Shown one piece after another: positions 1-15,000 of a DNA stretch of 64,000 nucleotides. The stretch is from Ptiloglossa arizonensis (Eukaryota; Arthropoda; Insecta; Hymenoptera; Colletidae): contig NC_135055.1 of NCBI RefSeq assembly GCF_051014685.1, positions 15,736,001 through 15,800,000 of the forward strand, given 5' to 3'. Position 1 is the stretch's first letter. Every line of letters begins with the position of its first letter. Made by a program: the position numbers and the translations under genes. The notes beneath the pieces were generated by a model. That model saw only the letters and a list, made by a program, of their open reading frames with translations, had not been told where the DNA came from and made no database searches.

Positions 1-57
1 CTGTACAAGGCCTGTCCTCATTTCCCTTAACCCGGGACCTGTCTCTTTTCTCCCTAG

Positions 58-3000
58 AATAGTCAGATTAGTGAAACTACCGAGCAACGTGTTCCTGCTA
101 GTAAATAATGTTCATGTTTTCGGTTCGAGCAGATGTGGCGCAAACTAAGGGTAAAATGTGGCGACCAGAGGACCTGGCCACGGTTGGCGAACTTCTCCTG
201 GACATCAGCACCAACCTGGCTCAAACGTAAGAACTCCTTTGAATCGCTATACGTAGCCTTTATGAATACTAGAGTCATCATTACATAGTTCAAGACTAGA
301 TCACTCTCAAATATACTACTCTCGCTAAAATGTTCGAGGCGATTGCACTATCTTTGAGTCCATTGTTGAGAGAATCACCCTGTATCTGTCGAATCAAACT
401 GCTCTGGCTCAGATATTGGTCAGTGGTCTATGAACGTGTTAGGGTCGCGTTGCAAGATTTCTGATAATCTTGCAAAGATACACAAGTGATTCGAAGACAC
501 ATCGATTGATCTAGGTTCGAGTGAACTTAACTCGCACTTTAGTCGTGTTGAGGATTTCTGATAACTTTAGCGAAAATATACAAATGATTCGAAGACACAT
601 CGACCGATCTAGGTTCGAGTAAACTTAACTCGCACTTTGGTGTTGATGATTTCTGATAATTTGAGCGAAAATATACAAATGATTCGAAGACACATCGACT
701 GATCTAGGTACGGGCTAACCTTCGAAGAGATCGAGAAGAGTCTACCTCTCCTCGACACTTCGAAAACACTGATTCGAGAAGTGTGTCCTGCCTACCTGAG
801 CGACGTGGAATGTCGTGCAGGAAAATACCGACGAAACGACGGTCTCTGCACGAATCTGAGGAATCCAACTTGGGGTGCCACCCTGTCGCCTTTCCAGAGG
901 TGAACATTCACGTTAACCGAAACTACGACACGGTGTACAGATCGCCACGAATTTTTCCCGTGACGTACTTATGGCTTTCCTTCAGATTGCTGACACCTAG
1001 GTTCTCGGATGGTTTAACAGCGCCGAGAATATCGGTGACCGGTCACGATTTACCACTGTCACGCATTGTGTCACGTACCATGCATCCTGACGAGGGTTAT
1101 CACGATCACGCCGGCACAGTTATGGTGATCGCCTGGGGACAGTTTATGGACCACGACTACACGCTGACTGGAACGCCTCTAGGTATGATTTCAGCGTCGA
1201 TAATTGTTCAGTTATGCGGTAAAATTAACACGACGTTCTATGATTTATCGCGGTTCGTCTTAAGAACGCGCAAGGACTTGAAAAATAGGCAGATTAACCT
1301 TTGCACTCGTAGCTGCTTACGTTTAACGAACTTGGCGACTCGATGATATATTCGCGGTCGCGTATAAATAATTTTACTTCGTTCGGGAATTACCACGGAT
1401 TTTTTATTGCATAATATTTGATCGAAAAATTATTTGAATTTTGTTCCTGTAATTCCGTTGGGATATTTTTCATTCTCGTATTTAAATTCTGGATCATTCC
1501 ATGCGAGTGTGAGGGTAATAGTTGATTAGCGTTGAATGTAATTTTTCATTTAGTGGTAGGGGTAAACGTAATTTTCTATTTAACCATAGGGTTAAATGTG
1601 ATTTTCCATTTCCTTCTGGATGAAAACTCCTAACCAATATCTTCCCACAACGTCTTATAAAATAATTCTCTTTCGAAATTGAATAAACATAGCAATTATA
1701 GCCTATGCATTTAAATATTTATTCGAAAGACTAGAATCGAATCTGTGCTCGGGGCAAACACTACGGCCACTCGGTTACGCTATCGGAGTAATAATATGCA
1801 AATCATGATGCATGTCAGGCACCGCTCGAGTGCAAAGGGTTAATCCTCGCCCGGTAAAAGTAAAATACTTGTTGCGTAATCTGTGGAGTGGGGTCAGCGA
1901 TCAAAAAGATAGATGACCTCGCCTAATAAAACGTGTGACCACGTGAAACTTTAAATCCGAAAACCACGATCCTCGAAATAATCACTTCGGTTTATTACCA
2001 TTATTTGCATTTCACGTAAATCTGAACACACAACATTTCATAGACACAAAAGAACACTCCCTACCCTTATCTTAGAGGATAGATAGATGACACTAAAGAA
2101 ACGATAAAAAATTAAATATTTAATTCCAGTGAAACGAAACAAAATTTCTAAAATTCACAAAAACACATGCTCTCTAAAAATGTCCAGAATTCCAAGATCA
2201 TTGTACCTTCGAATACAATTACCTAAGCCCCTCCGCTTAGACAAAGCACCAAGACACAAGTGTCTTGGTCAAGCAGTTGCGTGACGAGAACAGTTGCTAA
2301 AAAAGTAGAAACAGATTACACGCGTTCCGAGTTGGAAGATATAATATATCTATCCGAGACAGATTTCTCTCACTCTCTCGAGGGATTGGCGATTAGTCGC
2401 GCGACAATTTCGCTCGCGATAAGAGAACAGAAAAGAAGAAAAGACCGCTGGGTAGCCCCGCGCGGTGTCTCCCGGTGACCGAGAATTTGCGGGCCGCGAA
2501 AACAGGGGAAAGCATTCGTGGTTTTAATTTCCAGTCAATAGTAAATTATGCAACCGTCTCCGTTTCAATTACATCAGCGTGTCGCGAGGCTCGTATATAG
2601 CAAACGCGTCGTACGGAGCTCCCAAGCCCTTCTACGTCGAATATTTACCGTCTATCGAAACTAGGGTAACTGCCAGAGAAAGCGAACGATCGCCATCCAG
2701 ATAACTACCAGGAGGCCGATCATGTGACTACCGTTACCACGGAACCGTGCGATCCGCGCCAAAATCGCACGAGTCCGCGCGTTTATCCAGGAACTGGGTA
2801 ATTAGCGGCAGGAACAGAGGCCAGTGGTTGCGCGTCACCGCTGAAAGAATTAATTGGGCGGGTCTGGGAGGTGTGTCACTTAGCATTTGAAAAATGAAAC
2901 GCGAACCCGGTGCGTGTTTGCCCGAGACGTGGATAGAAACGTAGACTAACCGAGGGACGACCATCCCCGGAGCGTAAAACCGACGCAAATTGGAATTGGA

Positions 3001-6000
3001 TAATTAGCGAGAGGCAACGAGAATAGGCGGGATGAAAAGGTGTTCGGTGTAACGATCGAGTAACCGAAGATGAGAAAAGACATCGAATTTCGTTCGAATT
3101 GTCGAGATTCGTCAATGGAAAAAAGGATCTTGAAGAGATTTCTTGCTTAGTAGCTTCCTATTCCTGATAAAAAATCTTTGCTAACAACTCTCTGTTGACT
3201 GGATGTAAGATTGATTCTAAAGAATTGTAAGATATGAAAAAAGTATCTTGAAGAGATTTTTTGCTTAGTAGCTTCCTATTCCTGATAAAAAATCTTTGCT
3301 AACAACTCTCTGTTGACTGGATGTAAGATTGATTCTAAAGAATTGTAAGATATGAGAAAAAGTATCTTGAAGAGATTTCTTGCTTAGTAGCTTCCTATTC
3401 CTGATTTCAATCTTTGCTAACAACTCTCTGTTGACTGGATGTAAGATTGATTCTAAAGAATTGTAAGATATTTATCTTGCAATTGGAAATTTTTTTACAA
3501 TCTTTACACATCAATTTTACATGTCTCGAAGACAGAGAGAGAGAGAGAGCTCTGTTTGGTTCGAACGTTCAAAAGTCTTCTAAACACTTAAAAAAAATTG
3601 ATCTTAGGCTGCTTAATTCACAATTTATACCTCGAGCAAACATTTGGACTAGTTACGTTAACACAATAAACAAAATACACAAAACGTACACTTAATTACG
3701 TAGGATCCACCATTTCGAAAATCGTACCGAAGTTATCCATCCTTCGTATCCCTGAGCAAGAGAGAAAAAAAAACGCAACCTGTACGTCTCGTTATTTCAA
3801 CGCGGTAACGAATTCGACATAATGGACTATTAAAGCGATCCCGAGGTACACAGGGTGCTCGGTCTCGAAAATCATGGCGAACGTCATTTATCGTCTCTGG
3901 TCCCGTCGAGCGACCGTACGTTCACGCCTTCGTGTAAAATGTTCCCACGTGACGGTAACAGGGAACGATGTATCTCTATCTCGGCGTGCGAGACGAGGAA
4001 TGTTAACGACGCTCGTGAAACTGGCCACGAAGAATTAAACAGATAACGCTATCGAGCGCCGACTCGCTATTGCCGTATGATAGTATGATCGATGAGCAAA
4101 CTCTTGCAGATCCCCTGAACCGAAACGACCCCGAGGAATGTTGCAATCGACCGCCGCACCTGAAGAACCCCTACTGCAACGAGATCCTCATACCGGAAGA
4201 CGATTATTTCTACAGGTTGTTCAACGTGAAGTGCATGGACTTCGTACGAGCGTTCCCCGCCGTTCGACCTGGCTGTCGGCTCGGATCTCGCGTGCCGTTT
4301 AATCTTTTGACAGGAGTGCTCGATGGGAACACGGTGTACGGTATCACGGAGACCTTCTCCAGGTAAGAGTCCCATACCGGATCGCTTTCTTGCCGATTCA
4401 AGGTGACACGCGCACGGTCAATATCATTGCCGATATTTTCGATATTGCGTAATAAAGCTTGGTGTTCTCTACCGGACTCGAACGCGTTACGTGCTCGATG
4501 TATTGTTCGCGATAGGGAAGAATCTAGAGGGAAGATGTGGCAATTGTTACGACCGAGAAATTTTTAACGATCGTGTTTTTTTCTCGAGATTTGGAGAATT
4601 TTTATAGGTTTTTTTTTTAAATTCAATTATACGTGTCGCTGGTACGCGATAATTGAGGTCGAGACGGATCTAAGAATAGTACGACCTTGAGTGGGGAACG
4701 TTTATAGAAATTTTTACGACAGCCGATGTAAATAGCGGTGTTGGATATTTTTGAAACTGTTCGTCGTGTTGAATAATATTTTAGACGAAAGTTGTACGTG
4801 TTTTATGGGAGAAATAATTCAGAGCGATATGAATTTGTTTCCAGTGAACTTCTCGAGGGTATTTGAAGGTCGAGATTTCTTTAAGGAGTATATTTATATA
4901 TTTACAATATTATTGTGCAATATCGAATCACGGTACGTTGCACAAAATTGTCTACGTGCATCTCAATGCAGCGATAGGGCTTCGGTAGTATTGAAAAGAC
5001 TCTTTAATCATTTCGATATATTACGTCAATCTACAATAAATTTAATATTAAATTTGACAAACTCGATAAAATAAACTTACATAGATTCAATGTATATTTC
5101 ATAAATTAAATATAATTGATATAATATTACAATAAATTAATAAATAACTATATACATATATACTATATATATATAATATATATATTCCAGTTTATATATT
5201 ATATTGTGCAATAGCTCTAGAGATTATATTGTAGATCAATGCATATCGAAACGATCGAAATGTTATTAATATTATTACAGCCCTACACATATAGCGAGAC
5301 GTGTACATATATCGAGTAATACATCGCGAATGTATCGTACGTATACGTATCGTGTGAGGAGAAAAATGAGAAATATTCTATCAATAATATTCAGTAGTCT
5401 GTGTGAACCACCGCCTTTTTGATCTTACTACTCGCTCGGTTACTATCGCAGGAAGGAAAGCAAAGTATCAGATTCGCGTAACGATTGTATTATAAGAGCA
5501 AAGGACGAGAGACATTGCGAGGACAAGGGAAAAGAAAGATATCGGATGGTAACGTGTGAAGTGGTTTTTACGTTTGGATCTTTGTTTCAACAGGTAGCTT
5601 TGCTAACGAGTTCTCATTTGCGCGGAAGTCCGCGATACTCTGCTCCATGAATTCTATTAATGTTATTTTATATAAAACGTAAATTGTATAAACCTACGTA
5701 CCGAGGTTACCATCGTAGCCTCATTGTGTTCAAATCGAATGCCACGTAAATTTCCGTATCTTTCGCCGGTTAGCGCGCAATGCGATAAATAACTTGGAAA
5801 ATTCAACACAACCAAGACGAAAACGAACAAAATTATTAATAGTACTTTAATCTCGTTTCAAAAGTTACGGAAAGTTTTTACTTTCTACAAAAATAAATTA
5901 TATTCCTGTCTCATTCTACGGAATATTTCCACAAGAATAAGACCTAACGAAAAATAATAATATTCTCCCAATTGAAAAAGTAGAGTCAAATACATCACAC

Positions 6001-9000
6001 ATTTTACAATAAAAAATCCAAGAATTCTCGATCCGTGAATAAACGGTATTAAAATACAACATTTTCCTCGTACACTTCGCTCCAAACTTCCAATAAACAG
6101 TACTCTACTCGTTCCGATAAACAGTACCTATTTCAGTCTTCGAATAAAATAATATTCCTCCCGTATGAGAATGAAAACCCAGACACATCGCCGGGCGAAA
6201 AATCCCACAATTGATTTCCCGATCCGCGAATAAACAGTGTCTCGATCGATACACGTGAAATCACCGTAGACGTTTCACACGTTACCATCCAATATTAACC
6301 GTGCATTGCGAGATAATGAAAACACGCTGTAAAGGAGTTAGGCAGCTCGGTTGCCTCATAACTTACGCTCCTGAAAGAAAATCCGAGCAACGTAGTAAGT
6401 CACACGATAATAGTCACGCGCTCAGTTATCGAACTTGCAACACGCCTGCCGAAGTGGCGGCTGCTGGTGGCTTGCTGCTCAGCTCCTCGGGACACCTCAA
6501 AGCTGGTAACGTCCGTTACGTCAGCCACGACAATAAATCAGCATTACGTTGTTCTATATTTTCGAATCTAGCGTACATGCATTCTGTTCCTCGCACTTTC
6601 TAGTCCGCTCGCATTATGAGATCCACGGTTGCACAATCGGGGGACCGTGCAACGGGGGGCCGCGTGGCCCTTGTTCGGGTTACTCGATGACGAAAAATTT
6701 CACGCGACGACCGACCCCCACGGTGGAACCGTACCACGTTTTGTTCTCGTTTTCAGGAAACTTCGATCCGGTTACGGGGGATTGTTACGCATGAATCCGG
6801 TGTTCTCCGAGTACGGCCTGAAGGATCTCCTCCCGCTGAAATTGGACATACCCGACGAGGGTTGCACCCGACCGAATCGATCGATGTACTGCTTCGAAGC
6901 AGGTAAATTATTATCCGTGCACGACCCACGAGATCGTAGCTCGCTCAACGAGACATTCGATCGATCATTGACCATTTGCGTCGATGAGTTTCATTTCGAT
7001 CGAGAATCGTCCAATTGTGCGATATATTAGGTCATTCGGAAAGTTGTTTTTTCTTTTTTGGTGATAAAATGTGGGTAATTAAATTTGGATAGAGTGATAG
7101 AGATTGATCCCATATTTTATTTTTAAGTAGCTACTTTTGACAGAAATAAAAGATCGCTTATTTTTGTGCAGATTTTTTTAGAGTGTATAAACACTTTATT
7201 AAATTGTATATTTTCCAGTTTGGAAAACGAAATGACTTTCCGAACGAACAAATACTTTACTAATAATTGAACACACGTTTAATGTAGTTACCTTTTCTTT
7301 TTTTAGAATTTTATTTATATAGCCAATTGTTACTACGTATCTGTGAATGAAAAATGTTGAACGAAAATCTATCCATATCGAATGCACGGTAAATGACAAT
7401 AGTAATATTTTGAGAATTGGTTGTTTTCATAACGATACCAGGCTCGATATTTTATATGATACGAAGAGAAAGAAAATATTTATTGATTGAAAAATACGAG
7501 GTGACCTTGGTTTTGCTATGGGAAGAAACTATTTTCGAGATTTGTATTATTTTTATTTGTCGTTTTTGGTCAATGGTGTATTTTTGTTATGCACTCGATT
7601 TAGATTCATTTTCAAAGTTTCGTACTTGGTGAAGTAAACGCATGGGGTTTCTTCGCCCTAATTAAACCAGGACTCTGGAGAAATTAAACGAGGATACACA
7701 CCGAGAAATTGGAAACCTTGTTCAACACCTAAACTTCGATAAATAATATCTACACAAAAATGAGCGATCTTTTATTTCTTTCAAAAGTAGTTACTTAAAA
7801 ATAAAATAAGGAATCAATCTCTATCACTCTATCCAAAATTTAATTACCCACATTTTAATTCTCTTTGATGATAAATAACGTAAATCCATCTCAAGACGAT
7901 GCAAAAATTTATTCACACCACCTGTCTTAAAGATTAGCTCCATACCTTGCATTTAGGTAACTTCCAAAAGAAATAACAGACTGCTTATTTAATTAAAAAT
8001 ATTATTTACCAAAGCTCGTCACCATATCCCAGTAAAATTTAATTACCCTCATTTCAATTCTCTTTGATGACAAATAACGTAAATCCATCTCAAGACGATG
8101 CAAAAATTGATTCATACCATCAATCTCAAAAATCAGCTCCATATCTTGTATCCAAATAACTTTCGAAAAATCTACGAAAAGTCACTCAAACTTGTTCAAA
8201 CAACATATACGAACAGAGTACTCGTTTCTTCACATTGTTCGCCAAAGCTCGTGACTCTGTCACAGTGAAATTTAATTACGAATATTTTAATACGCGAAAA
8301 CGAACATTTCCGCGTACCGTTATCCCGGAAAAGATTAATCCCGCGCGTTTTTTAATTTCAATCCGACAGAAACACGCGATTATGCCTAACGAGCATGGAA
8401 ACTTTCTTCGTTCGTGAAGCTCCCCCGTTTGAACAATGAAGCCCGCCCATCGCTCGCACGACAGCGCGATAAAGCGACGAACAAATCTGATCCTTCCAGA
8501 TTTTCGTTTCGGATCGGAACGGCTCATTGTGGACAACGAAAAAATCTCATTAAGGCGTACGATTTTATCTACCCCCACCCCACCACTAACCCTCCCCCTC
8601 CACCGCCCCGTGTGCCCCTCCCCTGATCACATTCACCGACCGAGAAACGCTTTTTCCCACGTTGTGTTCAACCGATCAGAAAATCGCGCATATCCTACGC
8701 GATAATCGTGCGTGCACAAGATGAAACAATTCGATCGCAATGCACCGGGTGCAGTAACCCGTTAGGTGCAGTTCAACATGCATCGCGCATGCACCGATCT
8801 CGCGTTGGCGTCGTCTGGATCCAATCGCGATGAAAAGAGTCCTGTCGTTGCCAAGGGAAAATAAAAACAAAAAGGTGATCTCGCGTTACGTAACCTTGCG
8901 CATAATTTGTTCAGTTTGTCGAATGTTTTTAACGATCGACGAGACGAAAATTTTGTATCGGTTACAGGGAAAGTTACGATGGTTCGTTTACGGTTTTATG

Positions 9001-12000
9001 TACTATTTCTGATCAATATTGCGATACGTTTTTGCTTCCTTGTGCTTTTGTTTATCGATGAACGATAAAGCGAGTTTTTTTTTTTTAATTGAATAAAGTA
9101 GGTTTTGAAAAGAACTGAAAGTGGAGATCGATGGAATGTATATGCCTTCTTTTTGCAGTAGTCGAATTGGTTGGAGACTGTAGTGTTGTCTCTTTTTCTT
9201 TTTTTTTAATATTCTAATGTTATAATTCTTCAATTGTCGAATTCTGTATGGAAAGTTCGTCGTTGAACTTCATTGTCTTTAAAATTAAGGATTTTTTTAA
9301 TTAAAGAAATCTAGAAGATGACGAAAAGTAGTAGATTACAGAAAATATTATACGGTTCAAATGTTAATAAAAAAAATTGGTCCAATGGAAATTTTTACAT
9401 ACTCCTAATATCAATTCTCAAATGCTATTCAAAGGGTCTATTTTTGGAAGTTATTATTTTTGTTTTATTAGGTAATTATTATTTTAATTTCATTAGATTG
9501 TTACCCACAAGATGATCGAATTTTTAATTAAACTTTCGAAAGATACTCTTTCACTGAAAATAATACCGATCGTAATACTCTCTAACATATTCCATATACT
9601 TTGATGACAGTGAAGTGCATTTATTAAAGAAACTTAATCGTTTCGAAACCTTGTAACTATTCTCAAGTATTTCGATCTACATCGACATTAGAGAAATGAA
9701 ATTCAATTTTATTTCGATCTTTCGCGATCCATCACTCTTCATTAAAACTATAATTTCTTAAGAAATTATCGTCCCTTTCAAATACCAATGATTCATTAAT
9801 CGATACACGATTAATACCAACTGACAGCGCTTTTCAGTCGTCAGACGGGTGACAAACATTACCAGTTTGTTAAATGGGGCATTTTGTATGCAACGACTCA
9901 ATAATAACCGTAGCAGCGTAGCTGGAGGGAGAATTATAATAGTCATCGTGTTATCTACCGGTAACAGTGTCGAAATTCACTTAGAACGCTCGCATTCTGC
10001 ACCGTCGAGCCGAAGAACGTTGATAGCTGTTCGATCGGTCGATTATCGGCGTGTAATGCGATGTATAAGCGAGAAAGGGAGCGGCCTGGTATCAAGGTCG
10101 ACGACTTAATTGGCAAACTTGCCACAATGATCGACGTGAAGACAATATTCGTTTACGCACAATCGTGGTATCAATTTTTTTCGCTTCGCGCTTCGTTTGC
10201 GATCACTTTGTTGCGCAAACCTCTTCATACGGACACCGTAACGTTTCCAATGCGCTTCAATTTCGAACAATCAACATTGTTGTTACAATAGCAACCGTGT
10301 GCTTTCCTTTCGTGAATTATTAGTCTTCTTCGATGTAAGAATAATTATATCCACTTGCTTTTCTTTCGTTGCAATTTCATCGTGTTTGCTATTAAATAAA
10401 TTATTTCGCATTCGAAGAAAGAACGTGCTTGTGCAAATAATAATTCGACATTATTTTCATCGACGTTGGAAGAGTTTAAGACGTTGGAGAACTAAATTCT
10501 AGGAGTAGAATCATTATTCGTTATCAATTATTCTTTACTCGTCCTTCGTCATTTTCTATTCGTTATTTATTGTAAAATAAACTCAACCCTGTCCACAATC
10601 AATGATTGTCAAACCCAAAAATCTATAAATATCCAATATCCTGTATATCCAATACACACGTACTGGTAAATAATATAAATCCCCTTTCAGTTCCTCTCGG
10701 TGCATTTGTGCAGTCGTTGCAGCGACTGCAATTCGCACGTGAATGCAGGGAATTCGTACTTTCCGGAAACAGAATTACCCCTGCCGATCGATTCGCCGTA
10801 GGACACGAAGGAGACTATTGGAGAATGATTTCCTACGATTCCTTTATGATATTTACGTGCCACGGAATGCTGTTGTCCCACTTTACGGCCAGGGAAACGA
10901 AACGCATTTTTGAAAGATCACGAGCAACATTCTTGCTGAACGTACCGTGACTTTGTTTTCAGGTGAGATACGAGTGAACGAACAGCTGGTGTTGACCTGC
11001 ATGCACACGCTGATGGCGCGCGAGCATAACCGAGTGGCCAAGACGTTGAATCAGATCAATCCACACTGGGACGACGAGACGTTGTTCCAGGAAACCAGGC
11101 GTATCATTATCGCGGAGATCCAGCACATCACCTACAACGAGTTCCTGCCAATCTTGCTCGGAAAAGACGTAATGGAGAAATTCGGTCTTCTCTTGGAGAA
11201 GAATGTAAGACACGGATTAACATTCTCGTTCTTTTCGTCACATTCTCTGAGCGGTTTAGTCACACCTGGGGTCCGAACAGACCCGTAACTTCACCCTCAA
11301 GTATAAATATTTCGAAGATTCTATTATTTTGTAGTACTTTTTCTTCATTTCTAAAGAAAGACGTATTGATGGTACAATTTAGCAATGGCAAGAAAGACCC
11401 AGAGAGTCAATTTAAATTAACAGTGTTAGAATCGATGCTCTAAATTTTCTTAATTTCTAAAGATAGATGTATCGATGGTATAATTTAATATGGGCAAGTT
11501 TCTATGGGTCTGGAAAGACCCAGAGAGTCAATCTAAATAAACAGTGTCAATTTTCCTTCTATAGATGGACTTCTTCTGAGTTCGATTATGAATCTGGTGT
11601 TGATTAATTAATTAAAGAGGACAACGGAAATGAAATTTATCGGATTATTGTAAACAATGGCGAAGATTATTTCGAGAGTAAGAGAATCGATGACTTTCTT
11701 CGTGTCAGTAGAAAATCTCTGATTATGCGTTTCCGGATGAATCTTGTCTCTCTGCTTGTAATAGTTTATTCGTTGATAATTTCAACCGATCGTCCCGTTT
11801 ATTAAAATCTTCATTCAAAATTTTCAATCACGATTGAAAAATATTACAAACACTTAACGAATCGAAAATTATCAAAATGTTTAAACGTCTCTTCGTTGTA
11901 TTCGTATGGTAAACTCACCCTCGAAATTGAACAACTACTATCAAATCAGTCATTCAAGTAACCGCTATACAAAATTGAATATTGGTAATTGCATACGTAA

Positions 12001-15000
12001 TGTGTGTTATCTTTAATTTATGCAGGCATATTGGGACGGTTATGACGATAGCGTAAATCCAGCAGTGATCGATGCGTTTGCCTCTGCAGCGTTCAGATTT
12101 GGTCATTCTTTGTTACCAACTGCGGTTGAAAGATGGAGCAAAGCTCACAAATTTATCGGTGAGTGTTCAAACAACGAATCTTGAGTCGAAAAGTATTTCA
12201 GAAGTAATTATCGCTAATCTATTCGTTGTCTTGAAGCTTCGAAAAGACTGTCAGACTTAATTAGAAGACCCTACGACCTGTACCGTGCAGGTGTTTTCGA
12301 TGAGTATATCATGGGTCTGATGAACCAGGTCGCCCAAGCTATGGACGACTCGATCACGCAAGAAGTACCAAAACTCTTTCGTATAATCTTCGTGCAATAT
12401 TTAAAAATAGAGGATACATTATTCACCTTGATTCCAGGTCACAAATCACCTGTTCAAAAAAGCCGGAGCTAAGTTCGGACTGGACCTGGTCTCCTTCAAC
12501 ATGCAACGCGGTCGTGAATTTGGCATTCCCAGTTACATGGAATATAGGTTGGTAAAAATTCAAAGTAAAAGTATAGATGACTCGTCGTGGTCGAAACGAA
12601 TGGAATAAATATAGCCTGACATAAATCTAGTCTGACGTCTCGTTCTATCTGTAAATATTTCCATTTTTGATTCGAGACCTGTTTGGTGTACAGAATTGAT
12701 TGTTTAAATATAGAAGTGGTCAGATTGTAGCAGAAACTAATTTTTCAAATTTAGAAATATATAAGTAATTAAATTGTAGCAGAAATTAATTTTTCAAATT
12801 TAGAAATATATAGGTAATTAAATTGTAGCAGAAACTAATTTTTCAAACTTAGAAATATCGAAGTAAGTACATTGTACTAGAAATTGATTGTTTAAACCTA
12901 GAAATATATAAATAGTTAGATTACAGCAGAAACTAACCGTTCGAATTTAGAAATATTGAATTGTATCAGAAATTACTGATATATTTTCAGATTTGAACAA
13001 TCTGGACCTAACTCAGACCTACATTAAAGATCGAAGGCTTTAGATATAGAATAAATTGTGCTTGTCGGGCTCAACTTGCAAAAATTTATTTTTTCGACGT
13101 ATGCACGTATCGAGCAAGAACATTGTAATGTACCATTACTGGTTATTTATCACAGTTTGAGAAACTCTGCTCTAGTATATGCCTGAAAATAGAACGCGTT
13201 TAAGCTTGGATATCTTTCGTCTACGTACAACACACCACGTTGATTACAAATTAAGGAAATGTAGAACGTTCGGCTCAGACTCGACAAATTAAAAAATTAA
13301 TGTGTCTGGCCATAAGGAAAATGTATCTACTGATCCTGTGATCAGACGTAACGTCGCGTTCACGATCAAACCGCGACAAAATTGATCGATATTTCGTTAA
13401 TAATTTAACCAAACTGTCTTAAGGAAATTCTGTGGCTTACCCTGGGCAGACACCTTCGAAGATTTATTCGGTTCCATGCCAAACGAAACAATCAGACGAT
13501 ACAGCTCCATCTTCGAGTGAGTAAACCAATCCAAGATAAACAACATTCCAAAACGAGTGTACATATAAACAATAATTGTATCACTTGTCCAATTTTTAAT
13601 CACTTAACTATTCAACGATGATCGAGATTGGAAGAAAGATACTTCTAGGGGTTCCTCTTTCTTTATTAAAAATGTATAAAATAGAACGTTCCTAATGGAT
13701 CCTTCTTAGAGTAAAACAAAATAATTTCTGAAAAAAAATAAACTAAGTTTAAAAAATATAAAGTGTCTAGAGTTTTCGAGAAACGTAGAGAAACCCTAAA
13801 AAGTATCCCTTTCTCTTTATCTCGATCGTCCTAAAATAATTACCCTCGACAATATTCTTTTCTTTCAAATATTGACTTAACGTCGTAACAACCTTCTATA
13901 TAGATTATTAACAACGATTCGAAAGATTTATCTGCTAATTGTTACTCTGTCTCTTCCGGGTACTCTGATGGTTATTTAGATCGATTCTTAAAGAATAAAA
14001 AGAATATTCTTCTCCAAATTGAACAAACGATCTTTCCTTCGCGTAATCACTCATCGATAGAACAACCTTGATCTATCGATACACAAAACTGTCAATATTC
14101 CAGAATACTGCGAATAATTAAAAATCGTAGCGGATCTCGACCGTACGAATCCGTTGCAAAACGACGAACGAAGAAATTCGTTAATGATTCGAGTTATGCT
14201 AATTTCGGGCCCGTCTCGAACGTGAATCACGAAGTATTACGCGCGATTACGCACCCAACGAATCGATTTCGATCGTTGGCGAGCAGAGTTCCCGGAATTA
14301 ACGGTGCGATTCGATTTCGATTTCCAGGCATCCGGCTGACGTCGATCTCTGGTCCGGTGGCGTGTCGGAAAGACCACTTCCGGGTAGCATGCTCGGTCCA
14401 ACCTTCGCCTGCGTGATCGCCACGCAATTCAGCTATTCACGACGCGGTGACCGATTTTGGTACGAGCTGCCCAACCAGCCGTCGTCCTTCACTCTTGGTA
14501 AGAACCTTTCGAATACGAGAACTGGGAATGCTGCGCGTCGACACCGTGCCAAGGACTCGATCGACACGACGAGTTAGGGGAAGGTTGTCTATTCGAATCG
14601 CCTAAATTGGACCCCGTCGATGAATTATTGATACTTGCACAGTAACGTGTTTTCGAAGTTGTTAACTAGGAGCGAAAATTTAGAAGAGTGGGGGAAGTAG
14701 AGGAAATTGGTCCCTTGGAGCATTTTAAGAGTGCAATTTTAATTTTTCTGGCTGTATTGGACCCTGTCGATGAATTATTGAAATTTGTAGAGTAACGTAT
14801 TTTTGAAATTGTTAACTAGGAGTGAAAATTTAGAAGAGTGGGAGAAGTTGAGGAAATTGGTCCCTTGGAGCATTTTAAGAGTATAATTTTAATTTTTCTG
14901 GCTATGGATATATTTTCTGGTTATATTGGACCCTGTTGAAGAATAATTGAAATTTGTAGAGTAACGTATTTTTGAAATTGTTAACTAGGAGTGAAAATTT

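Noticed and set aside
10606..10950. 114-codon frame just before peroxidase exon 10963
   Set aside because: The exons at 6757-6902 and 10963-11204 join exactly in phase without it, and it has no peroxidase motif.
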